DNA of 64,000 nucleotides from Streptomyces sp. NBC_00582 (GCF_036345155.1 NZ_CP107772.1:6882001-6946000), one strand, 5' to 3'; shown: positions 17,879 through 28,867, numbered from the stretch's first letter. Notes: generated from the sequence alone by a model not told the origin. A program made the numbers and translations.

Positions 17879-18411
17879 AAGTCAGCCCAAGCCGCCCGCA
17901 CAGGCAAACCCAAGCCGCCCGCACAGGCACTGCACAGGCAAAGCGGAAGGCGCCCTGACGTCAGTCCCCCCACGGGCCGACGACCAGGGCGCCTTCCCAT
18001 GTCCCGGTGCGGATTCCCCCCACGGGATCCGGCCGGGCGTTTCAGAGGACAGCGCCTGAATTCGCTGTGTCGATGTGCGGTTGTTGTGCGGTTGTCGTGC
18101 CTACGGTTGAGCACAACGAGCAGAACTCGCCGTACTACCGCATGTGCGATCTGCCGGGACGCGCACGCTGGGAGGGCCGCTCAAAGCTTCCCGGTGTACG
18201 TGCCCCGGCAACGCATCTCTGAGGAAGTCCCCCAAGACATTCCCCAGATGCCGGTCCGCGCCCCCCAAGACGCTTTCCGACACCGTCAACTTAGACCTTC
18301 GAACCCCTTCGGTGGTTACGTTCACATCACTGTGATCTGTGTCTCTTGCATATGTCCGTTAGATGCGCAAGAGCCCGGATACAGCGAGCGAGGCCCAAGC
18401 GTAAGGATGAT

Positions 18412-18448
18412 GCGCGAGCCTTGTGAAGAGCTTATGTGAGGCTCGCGC
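18412..18448 (-). terminator. hairpin downstream of copA
   Basis: Perfect 10-bp stem (18412-18421 with 18439-18448), 17-nt loop, about 16 bp beyond the copA stop on the minus strand. Confidence 0.6.
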
Positions 18449-18464
18449 AGGACTCCAGGGGGTC

Positions 18465-20702
<2,238 letters not shown>

Positions 20703-20721
20703 GGTCGTGGGGGTGGTCCGG

Positions 20722-20961
20722 TCAGGCCCGGCCGGCCAGCTCGAAACCGGCCTCGTCGACGGCCGCGCGGACGGCCTCGTCGTCGAGGTCGGTCGCGGAG
20801 ACGACGGTCACCTCGCCGGTGGCGGCGACCGCCTTGACCGAGGTGACCCCGGGCAGTTCCGAGATCTCGCCGGAGACGGCGCCCTCACAGTGGCCGCAGC
20901 TCATGCCGGTCACCTGGTAGACGGTGGTGACGGAGCCCGCGGTGTCGGTCTGAGCGGTCAT
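20722..20961 (-). CDS. copZ: copper chaperone with HMA domain
   Basis: A 79-residue ferredoxin-like heavy-metal-associated domain, [13 protein letters not shown] with Cys22 and Cys25 as the Cu(I) pair. It would carry cytoplasmic Cu(I) to the HMA domain of the CopA gene immediately downstream. It is the first gene of a two-gene unit whose promoter contains a CsoR-type operator. Confidence 0.92.
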   Translation of the reverse strand: MTAQTDTAGSVTTVYQVTGMSCGHCEGAVSGEISELPGVTSVKAVAATGEVTVVSATDLDDEAVRAAVDEAGFELAGRA

Positions 20962-21017
20962 GTCGTTCTCCTAGGGGAGGCGGATGGGGCCGAGGGGGAC
21001 CAGAGAGGTCTCCCAGT

Positions 21018-21056
21018 AACCCCACACTATACCCCTAGGGGGTATTTCTCCAAGAA
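21018..21056 (-). promoter_or_regulatory. copZ promoter with CsoR-type operator
   Basis: On the minus strand TTGGAG (-35) is followed after 16 nt by TATAGT (-10). Between and over them lies the near-perfect palindrome ATACCCCTAGGGGGTAT (21029-21045), which matches the CsoR operator type (TAC/CCC, TAGGGGGTA). Copper would release CsoR and open copZ-copA. No csoR gene is in this window. The operator also contains the TAG stop of the next gene upstream. Confidence 0.85.
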
Positions 21057-21985
21057 GGGTCCTGGCGTGCCAGCGAGCGCACCCAGGCCACCCCGAACAG
21101 GGCCACCAGCGCCGTTCCGCCGACCGAGAACAGCGTGAACAGATGCTGCTGTTCCGTGGTCGGCCGGGGCAGGTACCCCTCGGCGAAGAGCCGCCTGTCC
21201 AGACCGCCGGCGGTCATGCGGGCCACCAGCCAGATCGCGATCCCGTGTGTGGAGTCCCACAGAGCGTGCAGCAGCGCGACGCCGGCATACGTGCCGACGA
21301 CGGGCGCGGCGAACGGGAAGCGCCCGTTCGGCCGCCGGTACTCCAGGAGGACCCCACCCGCGACCGCCGTCCACAGCCCGTGTCCGAGCGGGGCGAGCAC
21401 ACCGCGCAGGATCTCGGTCTCGAGCAGCGCGCCGAGATCGACGCCGACGGTCGAGACGGCCGCGTCGAAGGCGTATCCGGCGCTCTCCAGGGCCGCGAAG
21501 CCGAAGCCGACGGCCGCGCCCAGCACCACCCCCGCCCGCAGCCCGCGCAGCCGGGTCTGCCGGCGCAGCACGAACATCAGCGCGCCGAGCTTCGCCGCCT
21601 CCTCGATCAGCCCCACGCCGACGAACATCCACAGCGAGGGGTGCAGCAGATGGGACTCCATCGCCGAAGCGCCCAGCACCCCCAGCGTGCCGCCGGTCAG
21701 GAAGCAGCCCAGGATCAGGCCGACGCCCAGGTTGCGGCCGTGCCGCTCGTACGCCCACAGCACGAAGGAGACCGGGACGAGGAAACTGCCGAGCAGGATC
21801 AGGGTCGGCAGCAGGGTGGTGTCGGCCGTGGCGTAGGTGACCAGTGCGGTGAGCGCCCACAGCAGCAGCCCGCCGCCCAGGCAGCGCTTCCACAGCCCGG
21901 GCCGGATCCGCGGGGACGACGGAGGGGGTTGCTGCGGTCCGGGGATGCGCGCCCGGGGAGCGCCGGGCGGCGGAGAGTGGGTCAC
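21035..21985 (-). CDS. PrsW-family intramembrane metalloprotease
   Basis: A 316-residue multi-pass membrane protein with a Pro-rich cytoplasmic N-terminus. Conserved PrsW features: GLIEEAAKLGAL (Glu128-Glu129, Lys132), FAALESAGYAF (Glu167), GHGLWTA (His202) and LLHALWDSTHG with His and Asp, the set of putative zinc and catalytic residues. Relatives perform site-1 cleavage of anti-sigma factors, or act as abortive-infection-type proteases; the substrate here is unknown. GTG 21985 is used because GAGGGG lies 7 nt upstream. Its last codons and stop lie inside the copZ promoter and operator. Confidence 0.85.
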   Translation of the reverse strand: MTHSPPPGAPRARIPGPQQPPPSSPRIRPGLWKRCLGGGLLLWALTALVTYATADTTLLPTLILLGSFLVPVSFVLWAYERHGRNLGVGLILGCFLTGGTLGVLGASAMESHLLHPSLWMFVGVGLIEEAAKLGALMFVLRRQTRLRGLRAGVVLGAAVGFGFAALESAGYAFDAAVSTVGVDLGALLETEILRGVLAPLGHGLWTAVAGGVLLEYRRPNGRFPFAAPVVGTYAGVALLHALWDSTHGIAIWLVARMTAGGLDRRLFAEGYLPRPTTEQQHLFTLFSVGGTALVALFGVAWVRSLARQDPSWRNTP

Positions 21986-22064
21986 GGCAAATCCCCTCGT
22001 CGTCAAGGGTCCTCCGGGCGGGGTGATCACCCGGAGCGGATTTACCGGCACTTTATGTAGGTAT

Positions 22065-22086
22065 GTCCCGGCCCGCAGTCCGGGAC
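22065..22086 (-). terminator. short hairpin after the TetR gene
   Basis: Seven-bp stem (GTCCCGG/CCGGGAC) about 15 bp beyond the stop of the minus-strand TetR gene. Weak but well placed. Confidence 0.4.
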
Positions 22087-22100
22087 GGTCGTCCGGGGGG

Positions 22101-22760
22101 CTACGAGGTGGGGGTGGTCGCGGGGGTCCGGCCGAGGCGGTCGCCGACCAGTGGCTGGAGGTAGCGGATCAGGACGCTCTTCAGCTCCTGGACGTACGCC
22201 TCGCGCTCGGCGCCCTCATGGCCGAGGACCAGCTCCAGGCCCGCCTTGTACAGGCCGAGGCACATGTGGGCGGTGCGGGTGAGGTCGGCGGGCGGGGCGT
22301 CGGGCAGGAGCGATGCGAGCAGCCCCTCGATACGGGCGAGCAGCGTCGCGTGGAGCGCGTCGTGCTCCTCGCTGATGAGGCCGGGGATGTCGGGGCCGTG
22401 CATCAGGGCGAAGAACACCGGGTGGTCGCAGTTGAAGGCGATGAACCGGTCGACGGCCGCGCCGACCGCCTCCTCCAGCGGAGTGGCCGGGTCGACCGGG
22501 GCGAGCGCCTCGCCGTAGGCCTCCCGCATCTGGTGCATGAGCCGGTCGCCCAGCTCGATGGCGATCGCTTCCTTGTTCGGGAAGAACTGGTACAGCGTGC
22601 CGGGGGAGACGCCGGCCTCACGGGCGATCGCGTTGGTGCTGGCGGCGGTGTAGCCGGTGGTGGTGAACACGGTGGCCGCGGCCTCCAGCAGCTGCGCGAT
22701 GCGCCGCTCCCCGCGCGCCTGACGGCGGCGCGGCTGTTCCTTCGCCTGGTTCTCGGGCAC
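22101..22760 (-). CDS. TetR-family repressor of the adjacent exporter
   Basis: A 219-residue regulator: Arg-rich N-terminus, helix-turn-helix TNAIAREAGVSPGTLYQFF (about residues 44-62) and a ligand-binding C-terminal domain. It is divergent from an MMPL exporter and separated by 141 bp that carry a long nested palindrome over both promoters, the classic layout of a TetR repressor controlling its own gene and an efflux gene. I start at GTG 22760, with GGGGA about 8 nt upstream; further upstream the frame runs into operator DNA. The ligand is unknown. Confidence 0.87.
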   Translation of the reverse strand: MPENQAKEQPRRRQARGERRIAQLLEAAATVFTTTGYTAASTNAIAREAGVSPGTLYQFFPNKEAIAIELGDRLMHQMREAYGEALAPVDPATPLEEAVGAAVDRFIAFNCDHPVFFALMHGPDIPGLISEEHDALHATLLARIEGLLASLLPDAPPADLTRTAHMCLGLYKAGLELVLGHEGAEREAYVQELKSVLIRYLQPLVGDRLGRTPATTPTS

Positions 22761-22788
22761 GCGGTTATCCCCAGCTCTTCGGACGCTG

Positions 22789-22854
22789 TTGACAAACACG
22801 AGAGGTCGCTCGCATTCTGGGACCAGAAACGCGAGCACTCTCTCGTGTTTTCAA
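22789..22854. promoter_or_regulatory. divergent promoter with nested palindromic operator
   Basis: A plus-strand TTGACA at 22789-22794 and a minus-strand TTGAAA at 22854-22849 flank three nested inverted repeats sharing one centre near 22822: 22794-22804 with 22840-22850 (11-bp arms), 22808-22813 with 22831-22836, and TTCTGG-GA-CCAGAA (22815-22828). Very probably the TetR binding region. Confidence 0.75.
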
Positions 22855-22901
22855 TTCTACGGTTTTCACGACTGCTTGCAGGGTGAAGGGGACACCGCAC
22901 G

Positions 22902-25217
22902 ATGACCGAAGTCAACAGCCCACCCCGTCCCGGAGGGTGGACCCGCTTCGTGACCGCCCGCCCCAGGCTGACGCTCCTCGCGGCCCTGGTGCTCACCCTG
23001 CTCGCGGTGCTGGCCGGCGGCGGGGTCGCCGACCGGCTGGGCAGCGGCGGCTGGGAGGACCCGGACGCACAGTCCACGTACGCGACGAAGGCGCTGGAGC
23101 GCGAGTTCCCCGCCTCCCAGCCCAATCTGCTGCTGCTCGTCGACTCGGGCACGGCCTCGGTGGACGACCCGGCGGTCCGGGCCGAGGCCGCCCGGCTGAC
23201 CGCGCGGCTCACCGCCGAGAAGGGGATCGTGGGCGTCGGCTCCTATTGGGACAGCCGGTCCCCGGCCCTGCGCGCGAAGGACGGTCACGAGGCGCTGATC
23301 GCGGCGCGCATCACGGGCGACGAGAAGACCATGGGCGAGACCCTCGACCGTGTCGCCCCCTCCTTCCGGGGCGAGCGGGGGCCGGTGCGGGTCAGGATCG
23401 GCGGCATCGTCGCCGTGCGGCACGAGATGCAGACGACCATCCAGGAGGACCTGACCCGCGCGGAGATGATCGCCCTGCCGATCACCCTGGTGCTGCTGGT
23501 GATGGTCTTCGGCAGCGCGATCGCCGCCCTGCTGCCGCTCGGCATCGGCATCGTCGCGATCCTCGGGACCAACGCGATCCTCAGCGGTCTGACCGCCTTC
23601 ACCGACGTCTCCGTCTTCGCGATGAACCTCACCACGGCGCTCGGGCTCGGCCTCGCCATCGACTACGCCCTGTTCATCGTCCGCCGCTTCCGCGAGGAAC
23701 TCTCCACCGGCGCCGCCCCGCTCACCGCGATCGGCACCACGCTGCGCACGGCCGGCCGCACGGTCCTGTTCTCCGCGCTCACGGTCGCCGTGTCCCTCGC
23801 GGCGATGCTGGTCTTCCCCCAGTACTTCCTGCGCTCCTTCGCCTACGCCGGCATGGCGGTCGTCCTGCTGGCCGCCGCGGCCGCCCTCATCCTGCTCCCG
23901 GCGGCCCTCGTCCTGCTGGGCGACCGGGTCAACGCCCTGGACCTGCGACGGGCGTTCCGCGGGAAGCCGAAGCCGTCGGGAGCCGACGACACGGCTCCCG
24001 ACGAAGGCAGGGGCGCGAGCGGGCGCACCACCGACGGCGGCACGGCCTGGGCCCGCGCGGCGGACCTGGTCATGCGACGCGCCCCCTTCTTCGCCCTGGC
24101 GACCACGGCCGTCCTCGTCCTCCTCGGCCTGCCCTTCCTGGGCGTGAGGTTCGGCACGGCCGACGACCGTCAGCTCCCCTCCTCCGCCGAGTCCCACATC
24201 GTGCAGCAGCACATCAGGGACGGCTTCCCGGGCAGCCCCGGCGGCGGCCTGGAGGTACTCGCCGAGGGGAAGGCGACCCCGGCGCAGTACACGGCCTACA
24301 AGGAGCGGATCGCCGCGCTGCCGGAGGCGGTCCGGGTCGACGGCCCGCTGGTGAACGGCGACTCGGCGTACTTCACGGTGCAGCCCAGGGGTGAGGCCGT
24401 GGACGACGAGGCGCAGAAACTCGTCAAGGATCTGCGCGCCCTGAAGGCCCCCTTCGACACCAAGGTCACCGGCACGGCGGCGGTCCTGGTCGACTCCAAG
24501 CACGCGATAGGCGCCCAACTGCCCTGGGCGGGAGCCTTCGTCGCCGTCGTCACCCTGTTGCTGGTCTTCCTCCTCACGGGCAGTGTGCTGATCCCGCTCC
24601 AGGCGGTGCTGCTCAACGCGCTCAGCCTGACGGCGATGTTCGGCGCGGTGGTCTGGGTCTTCCAGGACGGCCACCTCTCCGGCCTGCTCGGCTTCACCAG
24701 CCCCGGCTCCATCGAGACCACCCTGCCGGTCCTGATGTTCTGCGTGGCCTTCGGTCTCTCCATGGACTACGGCGTGTTCCTGCTCTCCCGCATCAAGGAG
24801 GAGTACGACGCGACCGGCGACCACGAGCACGCGGTCCGCCTCGGCCTGCAGCGCACGGGCGGCCTGATCACGGCGGCGGCGGTGATCCTGGCCGTGGTGA
24901 TGGTCGCGATAGGCACCTCCCGGGTCACCAACACCAAGATGCTCGGCCTGGGCATCGCCCTGGCGGTCCTGATGGACGCGATGGTGGTCCGCAGCCTCCT
25001 GGTCCCGGCCATCATGCGCCTGACCGGCCGAGCGACCTGGTGGGCACCGGCGCCGCTGCGCAGGTTCCACGACCGGTTCGGACTCGGCGAAGGAGGCGAT
25101 CACCCACCCAGAGGCGCGGGGAACCACCCGACCGGCCACGATGTACCCGCAGACGAACACGGCGACGGGAGCCCGAATGCAAGCGGTGGTCTTCGAGAGA
25201 TACAGCGAACCCGCTGA
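22902..25217 (+). CDS. MMPL/RND-family membrane exporter
   Basis: A 771-residue transporter of the MMPL branch of the RND superfamily: a membrane segment at residues 23-43, a large extracytoplasmic loop, five or six segments near 185-350, a second loop and a second bundle near 540-700, with [16 protein letters not shown] and [20 protein letters not shown] as the paired DY motifs for proton relay. Such proteins export lipids, siderophores or drugs. It is divergent from the TetR gene that presumably represses it. The last 30-35 residues are encoded by intergenic-repeat DNA (25110-25152), which seems to have extended the C-terminus into the next gene. Confidence 0.9.
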   Translation: MTEVNSPPRPGGWTRFVTARPRLTLLAALVLTLLAVLAGGGVADRLGSGGWEDPDAQSTYATKALEREFPASQPNLLLLVDSGTASVDDPAVRAEAARLTARLTAEKGIVGVGSYWDSRSPALRAKDGHEALIAARITGDEKTMGETLDRVAPSFRGERGPVRVRIGGIVAVRHEMQTTIQEDLTRAEMIALPITLVLLVMVFGSAIAALLPLGIGIVAILGTNAILSGLTAFTDVSVFAMNLTTALGLGLAIDYALFIVRRFREELSTGAAPLTAIGTTLRTAGRTVLFSALTVAVSLAAMLVFPQYFLRSFAYAGMAVVLLAAAAALILLPAALVLLGDRVNALDLRRAFRGKPKPSGADDTAPDEGRGASGRTTDGGTAWARAADLVMRRAPFFALATTAVLVLLGLPFLGVRFGTADDRQLPSSAESHIVQQHIRDGFPGSPGGGLEVLAEGKATPAQYTAYKERIAALPEAVRVDGPLVNGDSAYFTVQPRGEAVDDEAQKLVKDLRALKAPFDTKVTGTAAVLVDSKHAIGAQLPWAGAFVAVVTLLLVFLLTGSVLIPLQAVLLNALSLTAMFGAVVWVFQDGHLSGLLGFTSPGSIETTLPVLMFCVAFGLSMDYGVFLLSRIKEEYDATGDHEHAVRLGLQRTGGLITAAAVILAVVMVAIGTSRVTNTKMLGLGIALAVLMDAMVVRSLLVPAIMRLTGRATWWAPAPLRRFHDRFGLGEGGDHPPRGAGNHPTGHDVPADEHGDGSPNASGGLREIQRTR
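25110..25152. repeat. partial copy of the intergenic repeat element
   Basis: GAGGCGCGGGGAAC followed by GACCGGCCACGATGTACCCG resembles the right arm of the element at 17831-17878. It is inside the reading frame of the MMPL gene. Confidence 0.5.
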
Positions 25218-26220
25218 GGTACGCGAGGTACCCGACCCCCGCCCGGCCCCGCACGGAGTCGTCGTACGGGTGGAAGCCACCGGCCTCTGCCGAAGCGACT
25301 GGCACGGCTGGATGGGCCACGACCCCGACATCGCCCTCCCGCACGTCCCCGGCCATGAACTGGCCGGAACCGTCGAGGAGACCGGCGCCGGCGTCACCCG
25401 CTGGCGCCCCGGCGACCGGGTCACCGTCCCCTTCGTCTGCGGCTGCGGAAGCTGCCCGTCCTGCGCGGCCGGCGACCACCAGGTGTGCGAGCGCCAGACC
25501 CAGCCCGGCTTCACCCACTGGGGTTCCTTCGCCCAGTACGTGGCCCTGGACCACGCCGACGTGAACCTGGTCGCGATCCCGGACGATCTGTCCTACGGCA
25601 CCGCCGCCTCCCTGGGCTGCCGGTTCGCCACCGCGTTCCGGGCGGTCGTGCAGCAGGGCCGGGTCGCGGCGGGGGAGTGGGTGGCGGTGCACGGCTGCGG
25701 CGGGGTCGGTCTGTCCGCGGTGATGATCGCGGCGGCGAGCGGGGCGCGGGTCGTGGCGGTGGACGTGTCGCCCAGGGCGCTGGAGCTGGCGCGGACGTTC
25801 GGAGCGACGGAGTGCGTGGACGGGAGAGAGACCCCGGACACGGCGGCGGCGGTGCGTGACCTCACCGGCGGCGGCGCCCATCTCTCCCTCGACGCCCTCG
25901 GCTCCCCGGCCACCTGCGCGGCCTCGGTGAACGGACTGCGCCGCCGGGGCCGTCACATCCAGGTCGGGCTGCTGCCCTCACCCGAGGGCACGACCCCCGT
26001 CCCGCTGGCCCGTGCCATCGCTCTGGAGCTGGAGCTCCTGGGCAGTCACGGCATGGCCGCGCACACCTATCCCGCGATGCTGGAGGCGGTCCGGGCCGGC
26101 GTTCTGCGGCCCGACCTCCTGGTCACCTCGACGATCACCCTGGACGCCGTACCGCAGGCGCTCGCCGCGATGGGGACGGCGCCCGGGTCCGGGGTCACCG
26201 TCATCGAGCCGTGGCGCTGA
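25177..26220 (+). CDS. zinc-dependent alcohol dehydrogenase
   Basis: A 347-residue medium-chain dehydrogenase/reductase. Catalytic zinc site: CRSDWHGW and VPGHELAG. Structural zinc: four cysteines in [20 protein letters not shown](P)-binding: [15 protein letters not shown]. It oxidises or reduces an alcohol/aldehyde pair with NAD(P)H in the cytoplasm; the substrate is not evident. ATG 25177, with GGGAG 6 nt upstream, overlaps the exporter end by 41 bp, so the pair is co-transcribed, although the overlap seems to result from repeat insertion and may not mean shared function. Confidence 0.9.
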   Translation: MQAVVFERYSEPAEVREVPDPRPAPHGVVVRVEATGLCRSDWHGWMGHDPDIALPHVPGHELAGTVEETGAGVTRWRPGDRVTVPFVCGCGSCPSCAAGDHQVCERQTQPGFTHWGSFAQYVALDHADVNLVAIPDDLSYGTAASLGCRFATAFRAVVQQGRVAAGEWVAVHGCGGVGLSAVMIAAASGARVVAVDVSPRALELARTFGATECVDGRETPDTAAAVRDLTGGGAHLSLDALGSPATCAASVNGLRRRGRHIQVGLLPSPEGTTPVPLARAIALELELLGSHGMAAHTYPAMLEAVRAGVLRPDLLVTSTITLDAVPQALAAMGTAPGSGVTVIEPWR

Positions 26221-26238
26221 GGGGCGCGCAGGCGCAGG

Positions 26239-26439
26239 TCAGTCGGATCGGCGTCCGCGGTTGCCCGGCCGGGACGCCACCCAGGCGTGGACGGTGGCGG
26301 CGTACCAGTACGGTTTGCCGCCCTCGACTCGGTCGGGCGGGGGGAGCAGCCCGTGCTTGCGGTAGGACCGCACGGTGTCCGGCTGCACCTTGATGTGCGC
26401 CGCGATCTCCTTGTAGGACCACAGCCTTCGGTCGGTCAT
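26239..26439 (-). CDS. small MerR/excisionase-like DNA-binding protein
   Basis: A 66-residue protein that is almost only a winged helix-turn-helix: SYKEIAAHIKVQPDTVRSYRKHG then LLPPPDRVEGGKPYWYAATVHAWV. Size and fold recall BldC-type small MerR-like regulators and excisionases, but the sequence differs from BldC as I remember it. GGGGAGG lies 8 nt before the ATG. It stands alone on the minus strand, convergent with the dehydrogenase. It probably binds DNA as head-to-tail multimers, as BldC does; the target is unknown. Confidence 0.8.
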   Translation of the reverse strand: MTDRRLWSYKEIAAHIKVQPDTVRSYRKHGLLPPPDRVEGGKPYWYAATVHAWVASRPGNRGRRSD

Positions 26440-26627
26440 GAGGTGCACCTCCCCGCGCGCGCCGGGGTGGCGGCCGGGAGGCCGCCCGGGGGAGCCCGGC
26501 GCTGCGCTGGCGATCATCAAGCCTGTGCCCGGTGAACGACGCAGAGTGACCGTGCGACCGCGGCTGTGGACCGTGTGTGACACAAGACCCGCGTAAGCGG
26601 GACATGTATCACAGAAGGGAGGTCTTT

Positions 26628-26675
26628 GTGACAGATGTGACGCAGAGCAACGCGGGGACGCGCGGAGATCCGTGA
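26628..26675 (+). CDS. possible 15-residue peptide with ideal ribosome-binding site
   Basis: GGGAGG, 5 nt, GTG, then 15 sense codons and TGA (MTDVTQSNAGTRGDP). A strong hairpin begins 30 bp later. The arrangement is like a leader peptide or small protein on a short plus-strand transcript, but nothing homologous is known to me and chance cannot be excluded. Confidence 0.3.
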   Translation: MTDVTQSNAGTRGDP

Positions 26676-26704
26676 GGGGTCTGCGGGAGCGGCGCGTCGA
26701 CAAA

Positions 26705-26734
26705 GGCCCCCGGGGCGCCGACCCCCCGGGGGCC
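26705..26734. terminator. strong hairpin between AraC gene and HTH gene
   Basis: Perfect 11-bp stem (26705-26715 with 26724-26734) and 8-nt loop. It would end the minus-strand AraC transcript about 100 bp beyond its stop, and also any plus-strand transcript over the mini-ORF. Confidence 0.7.
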
Positions 26735-26837
26735 CTCGACAGGGGCGGACCGGGCCCGCTGCGACAGGCACCGCCCCGCCCTGTTCCCCGCCATCCCCCC
26801 GTGCAACCGGATCAACTGGCAGGACCCCAGCCTGTAT

Positions 26838-27803
26838 TCAGCCAACCCGCCGGGTCTTGGAAAAATGCGCACCCGGTCCGGACCAATCGCCCGGCCGGGC
26901 CGGCAGCACCAGGCTGGTCGCCTCCCCGCTCATCCGGTCCGCCGCCGGGGACACCGCCACCGGAGCCCGTCTGGCCTGCGTGAACTCCCTCGGCGTACAG
27001 CCCGTCATCGCCTTGAACTCACCGCTGAGATGGGCCTGGTCGTAGAACCCGCACAACGCGGCGGTCTCGGCGGCGCTGCGGCCGTCCGCCAGGAGCCGGC
27101 GGGCGCGTTGCAGCCGCAGCACCCGTGCCGCGGCCTTCGGGCCCAGCCCGATCTGCTCCCGGAAGCGGCTCTCCAGGTGCCGTACGCTCCAGCCGACCTC
27201 CTCGGCCAGCCGTGGCACCGGTATCGCACCCCCCGTCCGCACGAGCAGCGACCAGGCCCGCACCACCCGCTCCGAACTCGGCACCCCCGCCTCCCACCAG
27301 CGCGCGAACACCTCGTCCAGCAGCCCGAACCGTTCCGCCCAGCCGGGCAGCGCGGCCAGCGCGGCGGCGAGGTCCCGCAAGGGGGTGGCGAGGGAGTGCG
27401 GCAGGTCGTCGGGGTCGACGGTCCGGTCGACGAGCTCGTGCTGCGGCGTACCGAACAAGGTGAACGCGGCCCAGGGCGTCAACAACACCTCGACCCCCGA
27501 CACCCGCCCCCCGTGCTCCCCGACGGCGGGTGTGGTGGTGGGCCCGCAGTACACCGACACGAGGGTGTCCGGATCCCGCCCCGCACGGGATATCCGAACG
27601 GGCTGATCGAACCCCAGCAGCAGGGTCGAGGCCCCGATGGGCGTTTCGAGCCGCCTCCGGGGCCGTGACATGGCGAGCCTGATCCCGCGATAGCTCATCA
27701 CGCCGGGCCGTAACCGAGGATGCGGAGCGCCAGTGGCGAACTCCCATGACCCTCCGGCCCCTTGTCCGGACGAGACGCGTACGGCACCACCAGTCATGGG
27801 CAC
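26838..27803 (-). CDS. AraC-family transcriptional regulator
   Basis: A 321-residue regulator. Residues 1-190 are a cupin-like sensor region without recognisable enzyme motif; residues 200-290 form the double helix-turn-helix with IPVPRLAEEVGWSVRHLESRFR and the typical ALCGFYDQAHLSGEFKAMTGCTPREF. A 30-residue tail follows. The GTG start has AGGA 6 nt upstream. The neighbouring minus-strand inosose-type gene is separated by an inverted repeat, so they are probably independent transcripts. Target unknown. Confidence 0.85.
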   Translation of the reverse strand: MPMTGGAVRVSSGQGAGGSWEFATGAPHPRLRPGVMSYRGIRLAMSRPRRRLETPIGASTLLLGFDQPVRISRAGRDPDTLVSVYCGPTTTPAVGEHGGRVSGVEVLLTPWAAFTLFGTPQHELVDRTVDPDDLPHSLATPLRDLAAALAALPGWAERFGLLDEVFARWWEAGVPSSERVVRAWSLLVRTGGAIPVPRLAEEVGWSVRHLESRFREQIGLGPKAAARVLRLQRARRLLADGRSAAETAALCGFYDQAHLSGEFKAMTGCTPREFTQARRAPVAVSPAADRMSGEATSLVLPARPGDWSGPGAHFSKTRRVG

Positions 27804-27831
27804 CCATGGTCCTACGTCGGGGCGGTGCCGT

Positions 27832-27900
27832 TAAGGGGTGCGGGGCTGTATCGATATGCGGCTCCGCCGCGTGGCGCGACAAGCCACATGCACCCCGCAC
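27832..27900. repeat. third copy of the intergenic inverted-repeat element
   Basis: AAGGGGTGCGGGGC at the left and GCGCGACAAGCCAC plus CACCCCGCA at the right frame an inner palindrome (GCGGCTCCGCCGC). The right side shares GCGCGAC-AGCCAC with the copy at 17765-17878. It fills the gap between the inosose gene stop and the AraC start, likely also serving as terminator. Confidence 0.55.
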
Positions 27901-27940
27901 GCGCGGTCGTGCAGAACCCGCCCCCTCCGGTAGGCGACGG

Positions 27941-28867
27941 CTACGCCCCGCACGACCGGAGAAACGCCCGCGTACGCTGCGCGATCGGCAGCGGAGCGTC
28001 CGGCTCGCAGGGGTACATGTCCTGCTCCACGATCGCGAACAGGTCCACGTCCAGCTTCCCCGCCGCCTCCAGGACGGGCCCCAGCGCCGGCACACCCGCG
28101 GGCGGCTCGCACATCACACCCTGAGCCACCGCCGGTCCGAACGGCGTCCCCTTGGCCTTCACGTCGGCCAGGATCTCCGGGTCCACCTGCTTCAGGTGGA
28201 GGTACCCGATCCGCTCGCCGTACGTCTCGATCAGCTTGACGCTGTCCCCGCCGCAGTACGCGTAGTGCCCGGTGTCCAGGCACAGCGACACGAGGTCGGA
28301 GTCGGTGCCGTCCAGGAACCGGACGACGTTCTCCTCGCTGTCGATGTGGGTGTCGGCGTGCGGATGGACGACGATCTGCAGCCCGTACCGCTCCCGCACC
28401 TCCTTGCCGAGCCGCTCGGTCAGCGAGGTGAGATTGCGCCACTGCTCGGGCGTGAGGGTGTCGGGCTCCAGGACCTGGCCGGTCTTGTCGTCGCGCCAGA
28501 AGGACGGGATGACGACGAGGTGCTTGGCCCCCATCGCCTGGGCGAGCACCGCGTTGTCCGCGACATGCGCCCACGTCTTGTCCCACACGGCCTCGCCGTG
28601 GTGGAGCCCGGTGAAGACCGTGCCGGCGGACACCTTCAGGCCACGCCTGGCGGTCTCCTCGGTGAGGACGGCCGGGTCGGTCGGCAGATAGCCGTAGGGG
28701 CCGAGTTCGATCCACTCGTAGCCGGACTGCGAGACCTCGTCGAGGAAGCGCTGCCAGGGGACCTGGACCGGGTCGTCCGGGAACCAGACACCCCAGCTGT
28801 CGGGGGCCGATCCGATCCGGATACGGGAAAGTGAGGATTGCGATGACTGAGGTGACAACGACGTCAT
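27941..28867 (-). CDS. inosose-type sugar phosphate isomerase/epimerase (IolE/IolI-like)
   Basis: A 308-residue TIM barrel of the AP-endonuclease-2/xylose-isomerase-like fold: IRIGSAPDSWGVWFPDDP at the N-terminus, VVHPHADTHIDSEENV with metal-binding His, LCLDTGHYAY with Asp and His, and GYLHLKQVDPEI. This is the pattern of inosose dehydratase (IolE) and inosose isomerase (IolI) homologues. It is divergent from iolC across 161 bp, which supports a step in inositol breakdown (2-keto-myo-inositol to diketo-inositol, or isomerisation). Which of the two cannot be told from sequence reading alone. Confidence 0.8.
   Translation of the reverse strand: MTSLSPQSSQSSLSRIRIGSAPDSWGVWFPDDPVQVPWQRFLDEVSQSGYEWIELGPYGYLPTDPAVLTEETARRGLKVSAGTVFTGLHHGEAVWDKTWAHVADNAVLAQAMGAKHLVVIPSFWRDDKTGQVLEPDTLTPEQWRNLTSLTERLGKEVRERYGLQIVVHPHADTHIDSEENVVRFLDGTDSDLVSLCLDTGHYAYCGGDSVKLIETYGERIGYLHLKQVDPEILADVKAKGTPFGPAVAQGVMCEPPAGVPALGPVLEAAGKLDVDLFAIVEQDMYPCEPDAPLPIAQRTRAFLRSCGA

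Larger units (their letters stand above)
17715..18464. other. 750-bp intergenic region with repeats and no convincing gene
   Basis: Between citrate synthase (+) and copA (-). It contains a long inverted-repeat element (17765-17878), a 23-bp unit in tandem (17885-17907 and 17908-17930, 21 of 23 identical), a comparatively AT-rich tract (18270-18400) with the inverted repeat TCACA-TCAC-TGTGA at 18332-18345, and the copA terminator at the right end. No frame shows consistent third-position G/C bias or a ribosome-binding site; a regulatory RNA or decayed gene cannot be excluded. Confidence 0.5.
26440..26837. other. 398-bp intergenic region with promoter elements, a mini-ORF and a terminator
   Basis: Between two minus genes. 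It holds the palindrome TGTGTGACACA (26574-26584), a small hairpin CCCGC-GTAA-GCGGG (26588-26601), a 15-codon plus-strand ORF with an ideal ribosome-binding site (26628-26675) and a strong hairpin (26705-26734). No larger gene is visible. Confidence 0.5.

Noticed and set aside
18144..18335. Small Cys-containing plus-strand ORF (63 codons) in the copA-citrate synthase gap
   Set aside because: No ribosome-binding site, no codon bias and no family; treated as chance.
22866..25514. An 882-codon minus-strand frame opposite the exporter
   Set aside because: Arg/Gly/His/Glu-rich antisense translation without domains; the plus strand encodes a clear MMPL protein.
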